A stretch of 64,000 nt of DNA, taken from positions 556,837 to 620,836 of the forward strand of contig NZ_LMUX01000016.1 of NCBI RefSeq assembly GCF_009765705.1. The letters run 5' to 3'. Every line of letters begins with the position of its first letter. Position 1 is the stretch's first letter. Positions 26,535-36,003 of this stretch are shown one piece after another. This stretch comes from Burkholderia sp. L27(2015) (GTDB taxonomy: Bacteria; Pseudomonadota; Gammaproteobacteria; Burkholderiales; Burkholderiaceae). The notes beneath the pieces were generated by a model. The model did no database searches. It was not told the DNA's origin and saw nothing but the letters and a program-made list of their open reading frames with translations. A program made the position numbers and the translations under genes.

Positions 26535-27794
26535 ATGTTGGTGCATAACGCGAGTGCGACTCGCAGAAAATATGATGATGCCCTACGCGAAGTGCTCAAC
26601 CAGAAAGGCGCCGACGAAAGCCGACGCTGGCTGTCTACGTGGGACGGGTTGAATCAGGGCCCCACGCCGCTATGGCGATTGCCAGACGCGGCCGAGCGAT
26701 TGCAACTGGGGAGCATCAGCGTAAAAGACGAAGGGCGGCGCTCGGACCTCGGCAGTTTCAAAGCCTTGGGTGCGCCGATCGCGCTGGTCCGCCTGATTCG
26801 CCGCGAGTGGCCGGCGCATGACTTCGCGCCGCAGGCGCTGTTTTCAGGAGCGCATGCGGCGCCGCTGCAGAAGTTTACGGTGATTAGCGCGACCGACGGC
26901 AATCATGGCCGTGCCTTGGCGGCCGCAGCACGCAGCATCGGTTGCCGATGTGTGATCGTGCTTCATCGGCATGTGAGCGAAGAGCGACGGCTAGCCATCG
27001 AGCAACTGGGTGCGCAAGTGCTGCGCATCGAAGGGAATTACGATGAGTCCGTACGCGAAGCCGCACGTCTTGCCGACGAGCACGGATGGTATGTCGTCTC
27101 CGACACGTCATATGACGGCTACGAAACGATTCCACGCGATGTCATGCAGGGCTATGGTGCGATCGCAGCCGAGGCCATCGAACAGGAAGGCGCCGGCCTC
27201 GGGAGCGCGTGCGCCTGGACGCATGTTTTTATTCAAGGCGGGGTGGGCGGACTCGCTGCTGGCGTGGTCAGCTACCTTGTCGAAACATACGGCGAGAATC
27301 GCCCGACATTTGTGGTCGTCGAGCCGCAGCAGGCAGACTGTCTTTACCAAAGCGCTCTGAGCGGACACGCGGCACACGCGTCGGGTTCAACCGAGTCGGT
27401 GATGGCAGGCCTCGCGTGCGGCGATACATCGCCGCTGGCATGGCGCTTTCTTCGTGAAGCGGTCGACTACTTCATGACCATTCCCGACGAAGCCGCAATC
27501 GTTGCCATGCGCTGTCTCGCCGATGGGGCAAGTCGCGATATTCCGATCATCGCCGGAGAATCCGGCGCAGCCGGGCTTGCGGGATTGATGCAGGTTGCGA
27601 AAAGCGCCGCGCATCGAGCCACGCTGGGATTAGGGCGGCAATCGCAAGTGCTGTTGCTGAACACCGAAGGTGCGACGGCACCGATTCTCTACGGCGAACT
27701 GGTAGGAAAACACGCAGACCACGTATTAGCCGCTCAAACGCAATGGGCTGCCTCGGTACCCGAGAAAATGACTCTCGGTCGTCAAGTTCGATGA
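26535..27794 (+). CDS. Diaminopropionate ammonia-lyase-like PLP enzyme
   Basis: This 419-residue fold-type II PLP enzyme contains DLGSFKALGAP (about residues 72-82), carrying the PLP Lys. Also present are ATDGNHGRALAAAAR (about 119-133) and GESGAAGLAGL near the C-terminus. The order and spacing match diaminopropionate ammonia-lyase, which converts 2,3-diaminopropionate to pyruvate and ammonia. Threonine or serine dehydratase relatives cannot be ruled out. GAAGGA lies 8 bases upstream of the ATG. It follows the amidohydrolase by 60 bases, probably in one operon. Confidence 0.85.
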   Translation: MLVHNASATRRKYDDALREVLNQKGADESRRWLSTWDGLNQGPTPLWRLPDAAERLQLGSISVKDEGRRSDLGSFKALGAPIALVRLIRREWPAHDFAPQALFSGAHAAPLQKFTVISATDGNHGRALAAAARSIGCRCVIVLHRHVSEERRLAIEQLGAQVLRIEGNYDESVREAARLADEHGWYVVSDTSYDGYETIPRDVMQGYGAIAAEAIEQEGAGLGSACAWTHVFIQGGVGGLAAGVVSYLVETYGENRPTFVVVEPQQADCLYQSALSGHAAHASGSTESVMAGLACGDTSPLAWRFLREAVDYFMTIPDEAAIVAMRCLADGASRDIPIIAGESGAAGLAGLMQVAKSAAHRATLGLGRQSQVLLLNTEGATAPILYGELVGKHADHVLAAQTQWAASVPEKMTLGRQVR

Positions 27795-27943
27795 CCGTTT
27801 CACCGCAAAAATGGGTGTTCTTTGATTTTTGTGCAGCGTGCAAGCCCCCTACGATAGATGAAGGTGAGCGGCAGGCAACAAGGCGGCTCACACGGTCATA
27901 CTTTCCTGAATTGGAAATCTTACTCATATCGAGGGCGACGAAA

Positions 27944-29083
27944 ATGATGCGCAAACATATCTTCAGGAGTGCATTGCTTGCAATGACAGCCTTGCTCGCG
28001 GCTCAAACGGTGAGCGCGCAAACGATCGTGAAGATCGGACAGGTCTCGCCATTGACGGGTGAACTCGCAGGCATAGGCAAGGACGATGAAAACGGAGTGC
28101 GGCTCGCGATTGAAGACCTGAACGCCAAGCACGTGCAGATCGGCGCAAAGGCCATCACCTTTGTGCTTGATTCGCAAGACGATGCCGCGGATCCCAAAAC
28201 CGCCGTCACCGTTGCACAAAAGCTGGTGGACGACGGGGTAGCGGGTGTCGTGGGCCATGCCAATTCGGGCACATCGATCCCGGCATCGAAGATCTATTCG
28301 GATGCGGGGATTCCGCAAATTACCGAATCGGCAACCAATCCCAGACTTACCGCGCAGGGCTACAAGACGACGTTTCGCTTGGTTGCGAACGATGTGCGCC
28401 AAGGTACGGTGATAGGTACTTACCTCGTCAAGAATTTGGCGGTGACGCGCGTGGCGATCGTCGACGATCGCACAGCGTATGGCGAGGGCCTCGCGGACGA
28501 AGTGGCGAAGGCCGTGACAGCGGCAGGCGGCACGGTGGTGGGGCGCGAATACGGCAACGACAAGACGACCAACTGGACGGCTGTGCTGACGGCTCTCAAG
28601 AGCAAAACGCCGACTGGGATCATGTTTGCGGGCGGCGATACGCAGGCAGCCGGTTTCGCCCAGCAAGCAAGAAGGTTGGGTCTGAAGGTCAAGTTGATCG
28701 CAGGCGACGAGGCGTGTACGCCCGACTACATCAAGCTGGCCGGCGAGGCGATGACGTCCGATGCGTTTTGTACGTTGGCCGGCGCGCCTCGTTCGCAGAT
28801 GCCGGGAGCCGATGCATTTTACAAGCGCTTCCAGGCGCGGTTCGGTGCGCCCGTCATACTGTATTCGCCATATGCCTATGACGCGACGATGGCGCTCGTC
28901 CAAGCCATGCAGGATGCGGGATCGACCGATCCGAAGGTGTATCTGCCCAAGCTCGCGGCGTTGAAAATGGAGGGTGTGACCGGCGCGATTCAGTTCGATG
29001 GACACGGTGATCGGCAGAATGCCGCGATCAGCGTTTATCAATTCCGCGATGGCGGCTGGAGCAATGTTTCAGTGGTTCACTGA
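27944..29083 (+). CDS. ABC transporter periplasmic amino-acid-binding protein (LivJ type)
   Basis: This 379-residue type-I periplasmic binding protein has a signal peptide (about residues 1-24, ending VSAQ) and the start of the mature form TIVKIGQVSPLTGELAGIGKD. SGTSIPASKIYSDAGIPQI is characteristic of the branched-chain amino-acid receptor family. The open frame extends back into the preceding gene, but ATG 27944 gives a clean signal sequence. No permease or ATPase gene lies beside it, so the transporter must be completed elsewhere. The ligand is probably the amino acid handled by the two upstream enzymes. Confidence 0.92.
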   Translation: MMRKHIFRSALLAMTALLAAQTVSAQTIVKIGQVSPLTGELAGIGKDDENGVRLAIEDLNAKHVQIGAKAITFVLDSQDDAADPKTAVTVAQKLVDDGVAGVVGHANSGTSIPASKIYSDAGIPQITESATNPRLTAQGYKTTFRLVANDVRQGTVIGTYLVKNLAVTRVAIVDDRTAYGEGLADEVAKAVTAAGGTVVGREYGNDKTTNWTAVLTALKSKTPTGIMFAGGDTQAAGFAQQARRLGLKVKLIAGDEACTPDYIKLAGEAMTSDAFCTLAGAPRSQMPGADAFYKRFQARFGAPVILYSPYAYDATMALVQAMQDAGSTDPKVYLPKLAALKMEGVTGAIQFDGHGDRQNAAISVYQFRDGGWSNVSVVH

Positions 29084-29257
29084 TCGACGTCCAGCATCCC
29101 CAATGCCTGGGTTGGTGAAACGCCATATAGGTTTGAGTCTCTATTGTTGAAACGGGCAAAGTGTGGCCGGATCATTCAGTTTTTATGAGTGATTGGGCAC
29201 ACTGGTGGATAGCCTGCGTGTTGGCCGTCCTGGTAGGGTCCGTCATAAACGAAGGCC

Positions 29258-29690
29258 GGCACAGTTCGCGACCACGAGGGCCGCGTGTATGCCGCCGACC
29301 GCAGCAACCGGCGCATCCAGGTGTTCGACGGCGAGGGGAATTTCCAACGCCAATTCACCATCGACGTGCCCGTGCCACCCGGCGCAGGCGGCGATCGGCA
29401 ATATACCGGACGAGGCGGCGATGGCCGCCGGCACTTTTGCGCCAGGCTCGCCTTGGGCGATCCGTATCTCGCCAGGGCCGAACCCGGTGCTCTACAGCGC
29501 AGATGCGTTCCCCGGGCGCATCTATAAGCTATCGCTCGAAGGCGAGGTGTTGGGCGTACTCGGCCAATCCGGCAAGCAGTTGAAGCAGTTCGGCTGGATT
29601 CATCAAATGGCCTGTCCGTCGGAGAATGTGCTCTTCGTTGCCGAACTGTTGAACTGGCGTGTGCAAAAACTCGTGCTGACCCGCGGTTGA
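29258..29690 (+). pseudogene. NHL-repeat beta-propeller protein, truncated and frameshifted
   Basis: One frame reads GRVYAADRSNRRIQVFDGEGNF..FTIDVPVPPGA up to about 29390. The next frame takes over with IGNIPDEAA..FAPGSPWAI, YSADAFPGRIYKLSLEGEVLG and ELLNWRVQKL to the stop. These are consecutive blades of a six-bladed NHL propeller (peptidylglycine-lyase-like). The N-terminal part and start are missing, so the gene is dead. Confidence 0.8.
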
Positions 29691-29808
29691 TCTGCGGTTG
29701 ATCCGCATCAGGCTGAAGTTGTTGCACAGGCCTGACCGTTTCCTGCTTATTTCTTGTTTCCCACTACACCGACGTTGTCGGCGCCACCGAGCTCCTGACG
29801 TGCGTCGC

Positions 29809-29835
29809 TAAAGTATCTAGCCAATATGCCGTTAA
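29809..29835 (+). promoter_or_regulatory. FliA (sigma-28) promoter of the chemoreceptor
   Basis: TAAA (29809-29812) and GCCGTTAA (29828-29835) are separated by exactly 15 bases, one mismatch from the flagellar sigma-28 consensus TAAA-N15-GCCGATAA. It lies 100 bases before the chemoreceptor start. Confidence 0.75.
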
Positions 29836-29935
29836 AAATAATTGGGTCGTTCTCCGGCACTTTCCCCGCAATGCCGAGCCGCCATGCTAAGCCGCCAGTC
29901 AAAGAGCGTCAGCAAAACTAACGGAGTCACTTCTA

Positions 29936-31687
29936 ATGCCGCAAACCAAATTCACCATCAAGGCGCGACTCGCGTTGGCCATGGTGATTCTGTCCATGTT
30001 GTTGATAGCGATTGGCGCCATCGGCTTACTGGGCATTTCGACCGTCGTCGATACCAACCGCGAGCTGTATCAGGAGCGCATGCCTAAGATGGCGGCCGCG
30101 GACAACATGATGCTTTGGACGGGTCGCCAGCGCACCTCGCTGGATCAAGCCTCCCTTACCACCGATCCCGCCTGGGCCGAGCAGATGTATCGCACCGCCG
30201 CCGATGTCGGAAAGCAGGCTTTGGACTCGTGGGCTAAATATCAGGCCCTGCCGCAAACCGAGCACGGCAAGCAACTGGCGCAGGCAGTCACCGATGGCCT
30301 TACGCAGACAGAACAGGCCATGGACAATTTCCATACCGCGATCAAGGGCGGCGATCGCCAGGCGATTTCGGATACCGCCCACAAAGTGGGCTCGGCCTTT
30401 ACGGCCATGCAAAAAAGCGGAACGGAACTTAACGAATACGAATCCGCACAGGCGCGCATGAGTTATGAAGACTCCGAGCGCCGTTACGCAAATTTCAGAA
30501 TGCTCTCGGCCTTGGCGATTGTGCTGGGGTTGGTGGTCGCCGCATACAGTTGGTTTTCGCTGCGTCGCGCGATCGCCGGTCCGATCAATCGCGCACTCGA
30601 GCACTTCGACAATATTGCCGCGGGAGACCTCACCCACACGGTAGAGGTTCGCTCCTCAGACGAGATGGGTCAGCTATTAACCGGCTTGGGGAAGATGCAG
30701 GACAATCTCATGAAGACCGTGAGCACCGTGCGTCATGGTAGCGAAGCGATCGCTTCTGCGACCAAGCAGATAGCGGCCGGCAATCTGGATTTGTCTGCTC
30801 GCACCGAGCAACAAGCCGCCGCGCTGGAAGAAACTGCGGCGAGCATGGAAGAGCTGACCAGCACGGTTAAGCATAACGCCGACAACGCGCGTCAAGCGAC
30901 CACGCTGGCCGGCAACGCATCGGACATAGCAGGTCAAGGTAACGAGGTGGTCAGTCGCGTTGTCCTTACCATGGACGAGATCAAGGAAAGCTCGGCCAAG
31001 ATTACCGAGATCGTGGGCATTATCGACAGCATCGCATTCCAGACCAATATTCTCGCGCTTAACGCTGCCGTGGAAGCGGCTCGCGCCGGCGAGCAGGGGC
31101 GGGGTTTCGCGGTGGTGGCCAGCGAGGTACGCACATTGGCGCAACGCTCGTCCAGCGCTGCCAAGGAGATCAAGACCTTGATCATGCACTCCGTGGATCG
31201 CGTGCAGTCGGGTTCGGTGCTGGTGCACCAAGCTGGCGAGACCATGAGCGAAATCATCGGTGCGGTGAAACGCGTGACGGACATCATGGGAGAAATTTCC
31301 GCGGCTTCGAGCGAGCAAAGTTCTGGCATCGACCAGGTATCGCGTGCCGTCACGCAGATGGATGAGGCGACTCAGCAAAATGCCGCGCTCGTGGAGCAGG
31401 CCAGCGCTGCGGCACAGTCGTTGGAACTTCAGGCCTTGTCGTTGAAAGACGCGGTCGCGGTTTTCAAAATCACCGGCGAACGCAGCGATACGGTCAGACC
31501 CGCCGCTGTGCAGGCCAGAGTCACGACGATTAAAACGGCTTCCGCGCACGCCGCTCCTGTGCGTGCAACCGCATCGCGTCGTCCAACCCAACATCAGAGA
31601 ATCGGCAGCGAAGTCAAAGCGGGCGCCCAAGACGTCGCTCCAGCCGCGCGCGTGGCCAACAACGCCGACGAGTGGGAGACGTTCTAA
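29936..31687 (+). CDS. Methyl-accepting chemotaxis protein
   Basis: This 583-residue receptor has a first membrane helix (about 11-33), a periplasmic four-helix-bundle-like sensor (about 34-187) and a second membrane helix (about 188-210). A HAMP domain and a long coiled-coil signalling domain follow. The hairpin tip [20 protein letters not shown] is near residues 367-386. The C-terminus ends EWETF, matching the xWxxF pentapeptide that tethers CheR/CheB, so it is probably a high-abundance, adaptation-competent receptor. GGAGT precedes the ATG. The FliA promoter upstream places it in the motility regulon. Confidence 0.96.
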   Translation: MPQTKFTIKARLALAMVILSMLLIAIGAIGLLGISTVVDTNRELYQERMPKMAAADNMMLWTGRQRTSLDQASLTTDPAWAEQMYRTAADVGKQALDSWAKYQALPQTEHGKQLAQAVTDGLTQTEQAMDNFHTAIKGGDRQAISDTAHKVGSAFTAMQKSGTELNEYESAQARMSYEDSERRYANFRMLSALAIVLGLVVAAYSWFSLRRAIAGPINRALEHFDNIAAGDLTHTVEVRSSDEMGQLLTGLGKMQDNLMKTVSTVRHGSEAIASATKQIAAGNLDLSARTEQQAAALEETAASMEELTSTVKHNADNARQATTLAGNASDIAGQGNEVVSRVVLTMDEIKESSAKITEIVGIIDSIAFQTNILALNAAVEAARAGEQGRGFAVVASEVRTLAQRSSSAAKEIKTLIMHSVDRVQSGSVLVHQAGETMSEIIGAVKRVTDIMGEISAASSEQSSGIDQVSRAVTQMDEATQQNAALVEQASAAAQSLELQALSLKDAVAVFKITGERSDTVRPAAVQARVTTIKTASAHAAPVRATASRRPTQHQRIGSEVKAGAQDVAPAARVANNADEWETF

Positions 31688-31926
31688 GGCGAGTTGTGCG
31701 CATCCCGCAGCGGCGCGCCACGCGTCGCACTCGCTTGGTTCGCCAAGAACACGCCGGTCCTGCATACTACGCGCGGGGCCGGATCACGATAGCGGTTTGA
31801 TCGCCGTGCCTCGAATTCGTCAAGCTTTGAAAGGTTGGCTCGAATTTACCGTGTCGAATTAACAAAGCTCCGAATTCATAAAAAAAAATTTGTCGAAATT
31901 TCTCGCGCACATTTCAGGAGACATAG

Positions 31927-32688
31927 ATGAGCCAAGACTCTTCAGATACCCACCACCGGCGCAGCTTTCTGCGCAAGGTCATTACCGTTGCAGGCGCGGC
32001 TCCCCTGTCGCCCCACCTGATAGTGGGTGCGGGCGTTGCAGGCGCTGCTGCCGTTGCCGCCGATTCGGCAATGGCCGCGGGAGCACCGGCAGCCACACCG
32101 ATCCTGGTCGGTTACGAAAGCTTCAGTGCAGACGAAGCGGCCTTTGTCGAGAACATGGTCAACGTGATGTGTCCAGCCGATCAATACACGCCCAACGGCG
32201 TCGACTGCGGCCTGGCGATTTTCATTGATCGTCAGCTCGCCGGTGCATACGGGCAAGGCGCGGGCCGCTATTTGAACGGCCCCTGGGAGCCGGGCAAACC
32301 ACAAATGGGCTTGCAATTACCTTTCACTCCTGAGCAGTTTTTTCGCGCTGGCGTGGCCGCGGCCAATCGTCAATGCCAAGCTCAATTCGGCAAGACGTTC
32401 GATCAACTGCAGCCGGCCGATGCCGACAGCTTTCTGAAAGATATCAGCCACGGCAAGACGAAGGATGATGAAGTTGCGCTGGCATCCTGGTTCAACGAAT
32501 TGATGTATCCGTTGTTCGAACAGGCCTGCTTTGCCGATCCGTTGTACGGCGGCAATAACGACAAAGTGTTCTGGAAGATGGTCGGTTATCCGGGCTTGCC
32601 GGCCACGCATAGGCTGGACATGATCGACTTCCGCGGTAAGCCCTATCCCGGCGCTAAAGATCCCAAATCCATTGTCGACTTCAGCTAA
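31927..32688 (+). CDS. Gluconate 2-dehydrogenase-type small (gamma) subunit, Tat-exported
   Basis: This 253-residue protein has a twin-arginine signal RRSFLRK at residues 11-17, followed by a hydrophobic segment to about residue 50. The mature part (FSADEAAFVENMVNVMCPAD, TFDQLQPADADSFL, WFNELMYPLFEQACFADP) matches gluconate 2-dehydrogenase subunit 3. It escorts the flavoprotein across the membrane, because the large subunit has no signal of its own. AGGAG precedes the ATG. First gene of a three-gene operon with the flavoprotein and a cytochrome c. Confidence 0.92.
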   Translation: MSQDSSDTHHRRSFLRKVITVAGAAPLSPHLIVGAGVAGAAAVAADSAMAAGAPAATPILVGYESFSADEAAFVENMVNVMCPADQYTPNGVDCGLAIFIDRQLAGAYGQGAGRYLNGPWEPGKPQMGLQLPFTPEQFFRAGVAAANRQCQAQFGKTFDQLQPADADSFLKDISHGKTKDDEVALASWFNELMYPLFEQACFADPLYGGNNDKVFWKMVGYPGLPATHRLDMIDFRGKPYPGAKDPKSIVDFS

Positions 32689-32700
32689 AGAGTGACGCAC

Positions 32701-34464
32701 ATGATAAAAAAATTACCAAAGCGCACAGTCGTGATTATTGGTGGCGGTCTGACGGCGGGTTTGATTTCGCGGCAATTGACGTCGCAAGGCGTGGACGTCG
32801 TGGTGCTGGAGCGCGGTGGCGAGCATGCCCAGGGCGCGGAAGCCAAACTACCGACGCAGCGCGATGAAATGCGTTGGGATGTGCGCCAGGGCTTGGTGCA
32901 GCGCTGGAACGTGCAGACCTATACCTTGCGTCACAATCGCCAGGATGCCTCGTCGCCGATACGCTGGATGGAAGCATTCCTGCCCGGCGAAGGCGTGGGC
33001 GGTGCGGCCAATCACTGGAATGGTCATACGTGGCGCTGGTCCGAGTACGAACCGACGCTGCGCACGCACTACATCAATCGCTACGGCAAGAACGCGATCC
33101 CCAAGGATGTCCCGTTGCAGGATTGGGGTATCACCTATCGTGAAATGGAGCCGTACCACGAGCTGTTCGAAAAGCTGTTCGGCATTTCCGGCAAGGCCGG
33201 CAACATCAACGGCAAAATACAGCCTGGCGGCAATCCGTTCGAAGCGCCGCGTCGTGGCGAATATGCGCAAAAGCCGTTGATCACGACGCAAGCCGGCTTG
33301 CAGTTCACTGCCGCGACACAGAAGATGGGCTATCACCCGTTTCCCTATCCGGTCGCCAATTCTTCTGGCGCTTATACGAATCCCGACGGACAAAAGCTGG
33401 GGGAATGCCAGTATTGCGGCCACTGCGAACGTTTCATCTGCGAGGCGCAGGCCAAGGGTACGCCGGATGTCTTGTTGTACCCGATGCTCAAGCAACGCAA
33501 AGGCTTTGAACTACGTACGCAATCCCACGTGCTGGGTATCAACTACGACCGGGATGCGCGGCGCGTGACGGGCGTGCGATACCTGGACTTGAGGTCTGGT
33601 CAAGAGTACGAACAACCTGCGGACGTCGTGGTGCTGGCGGCTTTTACGATGTCGAACACCAAGCTGCTGCTGCAGGATGGCATCGGCCTGCCATACGATC
33701 CGGTAACGGGGCTGGGCGTGGTCGGCAAGAACTTCTGCTACCAGACCAACTCCGGCGTGAACCTGTTCATGAAAGATAGCTGGATGAATCCGTTTCTCGC
33801 CACGGGCGGCACAGCAATGGCTATCGACGATTTCAATAACGATAACTTCGATCACACCGGCCTGGACTTCCTCGGCGGCGGCGGGATCAGTGCGGGCATG
33901 TTCAGCGGTCGTCCTATCAAGAACCGTCGCTTGCCGCCGGGCACGCCGCAGTGGGGCACCGCGTGGAAAAAGGCGAGTGCCGATTGGTACGCGCACTCGA
34001 TGGGCTTGAGCATTCAGGGCAGTTGTTATCCGAATACGGAAAACTACTTGGATCTCGACCCGGTCTATAAAGACGCATACGGGCAGCCGCTGATACGCAT
34101 GACATTCGATTGGCGTTCGAACGAAGAGAAAATGTCGGCGTTTGTGACCAAGAAGATGGAAGACATCGCCAAAACGATGGGCGCCGACATTGTCGGACCT
34201 GCGGCGCCGCGCAAGAGCCCGTTCGATACGCGCATCTATCAAACCACGCACATCACCGGTGGCACGATCATGGGCGCCGATTCGCAGACCAGTGTGGTGT
34301 CGCCGCGCCTGCAACATTGGGATGCGCAAAATCTGTTTGTGGTCGGTGCTTCGGTATTCGTGCACAACGCAGGTTACAACCCGACAGGCCCGTTAGCCGC
34401 GATGGCCTTGCGTCTCGGCGACGATCTGGCGGACTACGTCAAGCGTCCGCGCGAGTTGGCTTGA
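32701..34464 (+). CDS. GMC-type FAD dehydrogenase large subunit (gluconate/sugar dehydrogenase)
   Basis: This 587-residue flavoprotein has the FAD dinucleotide motif VVIIGGGLTAGL near residues 13-24. The C-terminal GMC block (HNAGYNPTGPLAAMALRLGDD) holds the active-site His-Asn region. A cysteine cluster CQYCGHCERFIC (about residues 236-247) could bind an Fe-S cluster, as in Burkholderia-type FAD glucose dehydrogenase. Its spacing differs from the better-known CCGNNNC form. The substrate, gluconate, glucose or another polyol, is open. ATG 32701 is chosen (AAGAG 9 bases upstream); GTG 32692 is possible. Electrons probably pass to the cytochrome encoded next. Confidence 0.9.
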   Translation: MIKKLPKRTVVIIGGGLTAGLISRQLTSQGVDVVVLERGGEHAQGAEAKLPTQRDEMRWDVRQGLVQRWNVQTYTLRHNRQDASSPIRWMEAFLPGEGVGGAANHWNGHTWRWSEYEPTLRTHYINRYGKNAIPKDVPLQDWGITYREMEPYHELFEKLFGISGKAGNINGKIQPGGNPFEAPRRGEYAQKPLITTQAGLQFTAATQKMGYHPFPYPVANSSGAYTNPDGQKLGECQYCGHCERFICEAQAKGTPDVLLYPMLKQRKGFELRTQSHVLGINYDRDARRVTGVRYLDLRSGQEYEQPADVVVLAAFTMSNTKLLLQDGIGLPYDPVTGLGVVGKNFCYQTNSGVNLFMKDSWMNPFLATGGTAMAIDDFNNDNFDHTGLDFLGGGGISAGMFSGRPIKNRRLPPGTPQWGTAWKKASADWYAHSMGLSIQGSCYPNTENYLDLDPVYKDAYGQPLIRMTFDWRSNEEKMSAFVTKKMEDIAKTMGADIVGPAAPRKSPFDTRIYQTTHITGGTIMGADSQTSVVSPRLQHWDAQNLFVVGASVFVHNAGYNPTGPLAAMALRLGDDLADYVKRPRELA

Positions 34465-34639
34465 CGCGTTGGCTTGAACTCGACGAGTTGGCGTGACGGG
34501 TTGAGTTGACGGGGCGAGTTGATGTTAGCGACCGTTGAGCCACTTCGCGTTATTGTTCGTCATGATGGTTCGCATCGTTCTTTTTTAAACGTGGCTCCGG
34601 GCCGGTGGTCCGGCGTCATTCATCAGAGGGATTCTTGAG

Positions 34640-35011
34640 ATGTCTATGAAAAAAGTCGCAGTCGCCGCAGTTCTGGCCGTGTCGGCAGTTGGCGCTTCCA
34701 GCGCGATGGCGCAAAGCATCAGCGCCGGCAAGCAAGTGTATGGGCAATGTATCGCTTGCCACGCCACCAGCGCCGCTAACGGCGTGGGCCCGGGCTTGCT
34801 GGGCATTGTCGGTCGTGCATCCGCGTCGGAACCCGGCTTTCACTATAGCTCGGCCATGAAGCATGCGAATCTGACATGGGACGCTAAGACGCTGGATGCG
34901 TATTTGCAAAATCCGCAAGCAGTGGTTTCCGGCAACCTGATGCCGTTTTCAGGTTTGGCCGATGCCAAGCAACGTGCCGATCTGATTGCTTACTTGGCAA
35001 CGCTCAAGTAA
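34640..35011 (+). CDS. Periplasmic monohaem class-I cytochrome c
   Basis: This 123-residue protein has a signal peptide (about 1-25, cut after SAMA) and a single haem motif CIACH at residues 37-41. A distal Met lies in the NLMPFSGL region. Gluconate dehydrogenase operons usually end with a large three-haem cytochrome, so a single-haem carrier here is a notable variation. GAGGGA lies about 9 bases before the ATG. It follows the flavoprotein by 175 bases containing imperfect repeats, and probably carries the electrons on to a terminal oxidase. Confidence 0.93.
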   Translation: MSMKKVAVAAVLAVSAVGASSAMAQSISAGKQVYGQCIACHATSAANGVGPGLLGIVGRASASEPGFHYSSAMKHANLTWDAKTLDAYLQNPQAVVSGNLMPFSGLADAKQRADLIAYLATLK

Positions 35012-35101
35012 GTCGTTGCAACGGTTTGCGGCGTATTGGAGGCCGCGTGCCCGATGACGGGGTGGGTGCGTGGGCTTAGGATCGAGGTTGGATTCGCGAA
35101 A

Positions 35102-35731
35102 TCAGGCCTGGCTTCTGCACCGAGAAGCCAGCGTCAAGGCATCCTCAAGGCGGTCGTTACCCCAGAACATCTCGCCGCCGACAAAAAACATCGGAGCGCC
35201 GAAGACCCCGCGTTGCAGTGCCTCCTGTGTTTGCGCGTGCAGATGACGTTTATTGTCGTCGGATTGCGCCTGGTCCATCACTTCCTTAGCCGGCAAGCCG
35301 AGCGAGGTTAGGACCTCTTCGATCACGTCAGGCCTATCGACATCCTGATCTTGTGCAAAGTTCAGCTGCATGATCCGTTTGCAAAATGCCGCGATCCAAA
35401 TCTGTTCCGCTCCGATCAAGGCGACTCGGGTGGGTAGCAGCGCGCGACGTGGGAAGCTCGTCGGCTGCGTCCATGGCAAACGGTACTTTTCGCACTGACG
35501 AGCCATGTCTGTCCACACGTAGTTGCCTTTCTCCTTTTGCAGCAGGAAGGGTGAGGTCGACCAGCCAAACGACTTGAAAATCGGACCCAGCAGGAAGGGT
35601 TTCCATGCGATGGCCACAGCGTGTTGTTTGGCTAATGCTTCAATGCGCATCATGGCCAAATAACTATAGTTGCTGCCGAAATCGAACCAGAATTCGAGCG
35701 AAGCGGGCGTGTCGGCATCAGAGGTTGTCAT
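35102..35731 (-). CDS. 2-hydroxychromene-2-carboxylate isomerase-like DsbA-family protein
   Basis: This 209-residue kappa-class thioredoxin-fold protein opens with LEFWFDFGSNYSYLAMMRIE, the glutathione-binding start of this family. GVFGAPMFFVGGEMFWGNDRL near the C-terminus is also typical. The Cys pair of true DsbA is absent; a Ser occupies the active-site area. HCCA isomerase acts in naphthalene breakdown, but most relatives are unassigned glutathione-dependent isomerases. GGAG supports the start at 35731 rather than the longer frame from 35896. Confidence 0.88.
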   Translation of the reverse strand: MTTSDADTPASLEFWFDFGSNYSYLAMMRIEALAKQHAVAIAWKPFLLGPIFKSFGWSTSPFLLQKEKGNYVWTDMARQCEKYRLPWTQPTSFPRRALLPTRVALIGAEQIWIAAFCKRIMQLNFAQDQDVDRPDVIEEVLTSLGLPAKEVMDQAQSDDNKRHLHAQTQEALQRGVFGAPMFFVGGEMFWGNDRLEDALTLASRCRSQA

Positions 35732-36003
35732 GGTGTGCTCCGGGGCATCGAGTCGAAGCGCCTTGTTTCGACTGAAACATAACGCATGCACGGGGAACGG
35801 TAACACGACCGAAAACGATTTATCCCCAATTGTCAGTATTTTGCGGGATCGACGACGTGAGTTCCTGGCGGTGGGAGGCGCGCTGCATAAATGCAACGGC
35901 GGGTGCCTATTTGATATCGCCTCGCGAGAATTGTGTAAGCGTGGGCAACGAAGTTGACGTATCGTTGCCTCATTGGCAACAGCACGGTTAGACGAGGTTA
36001 TCG

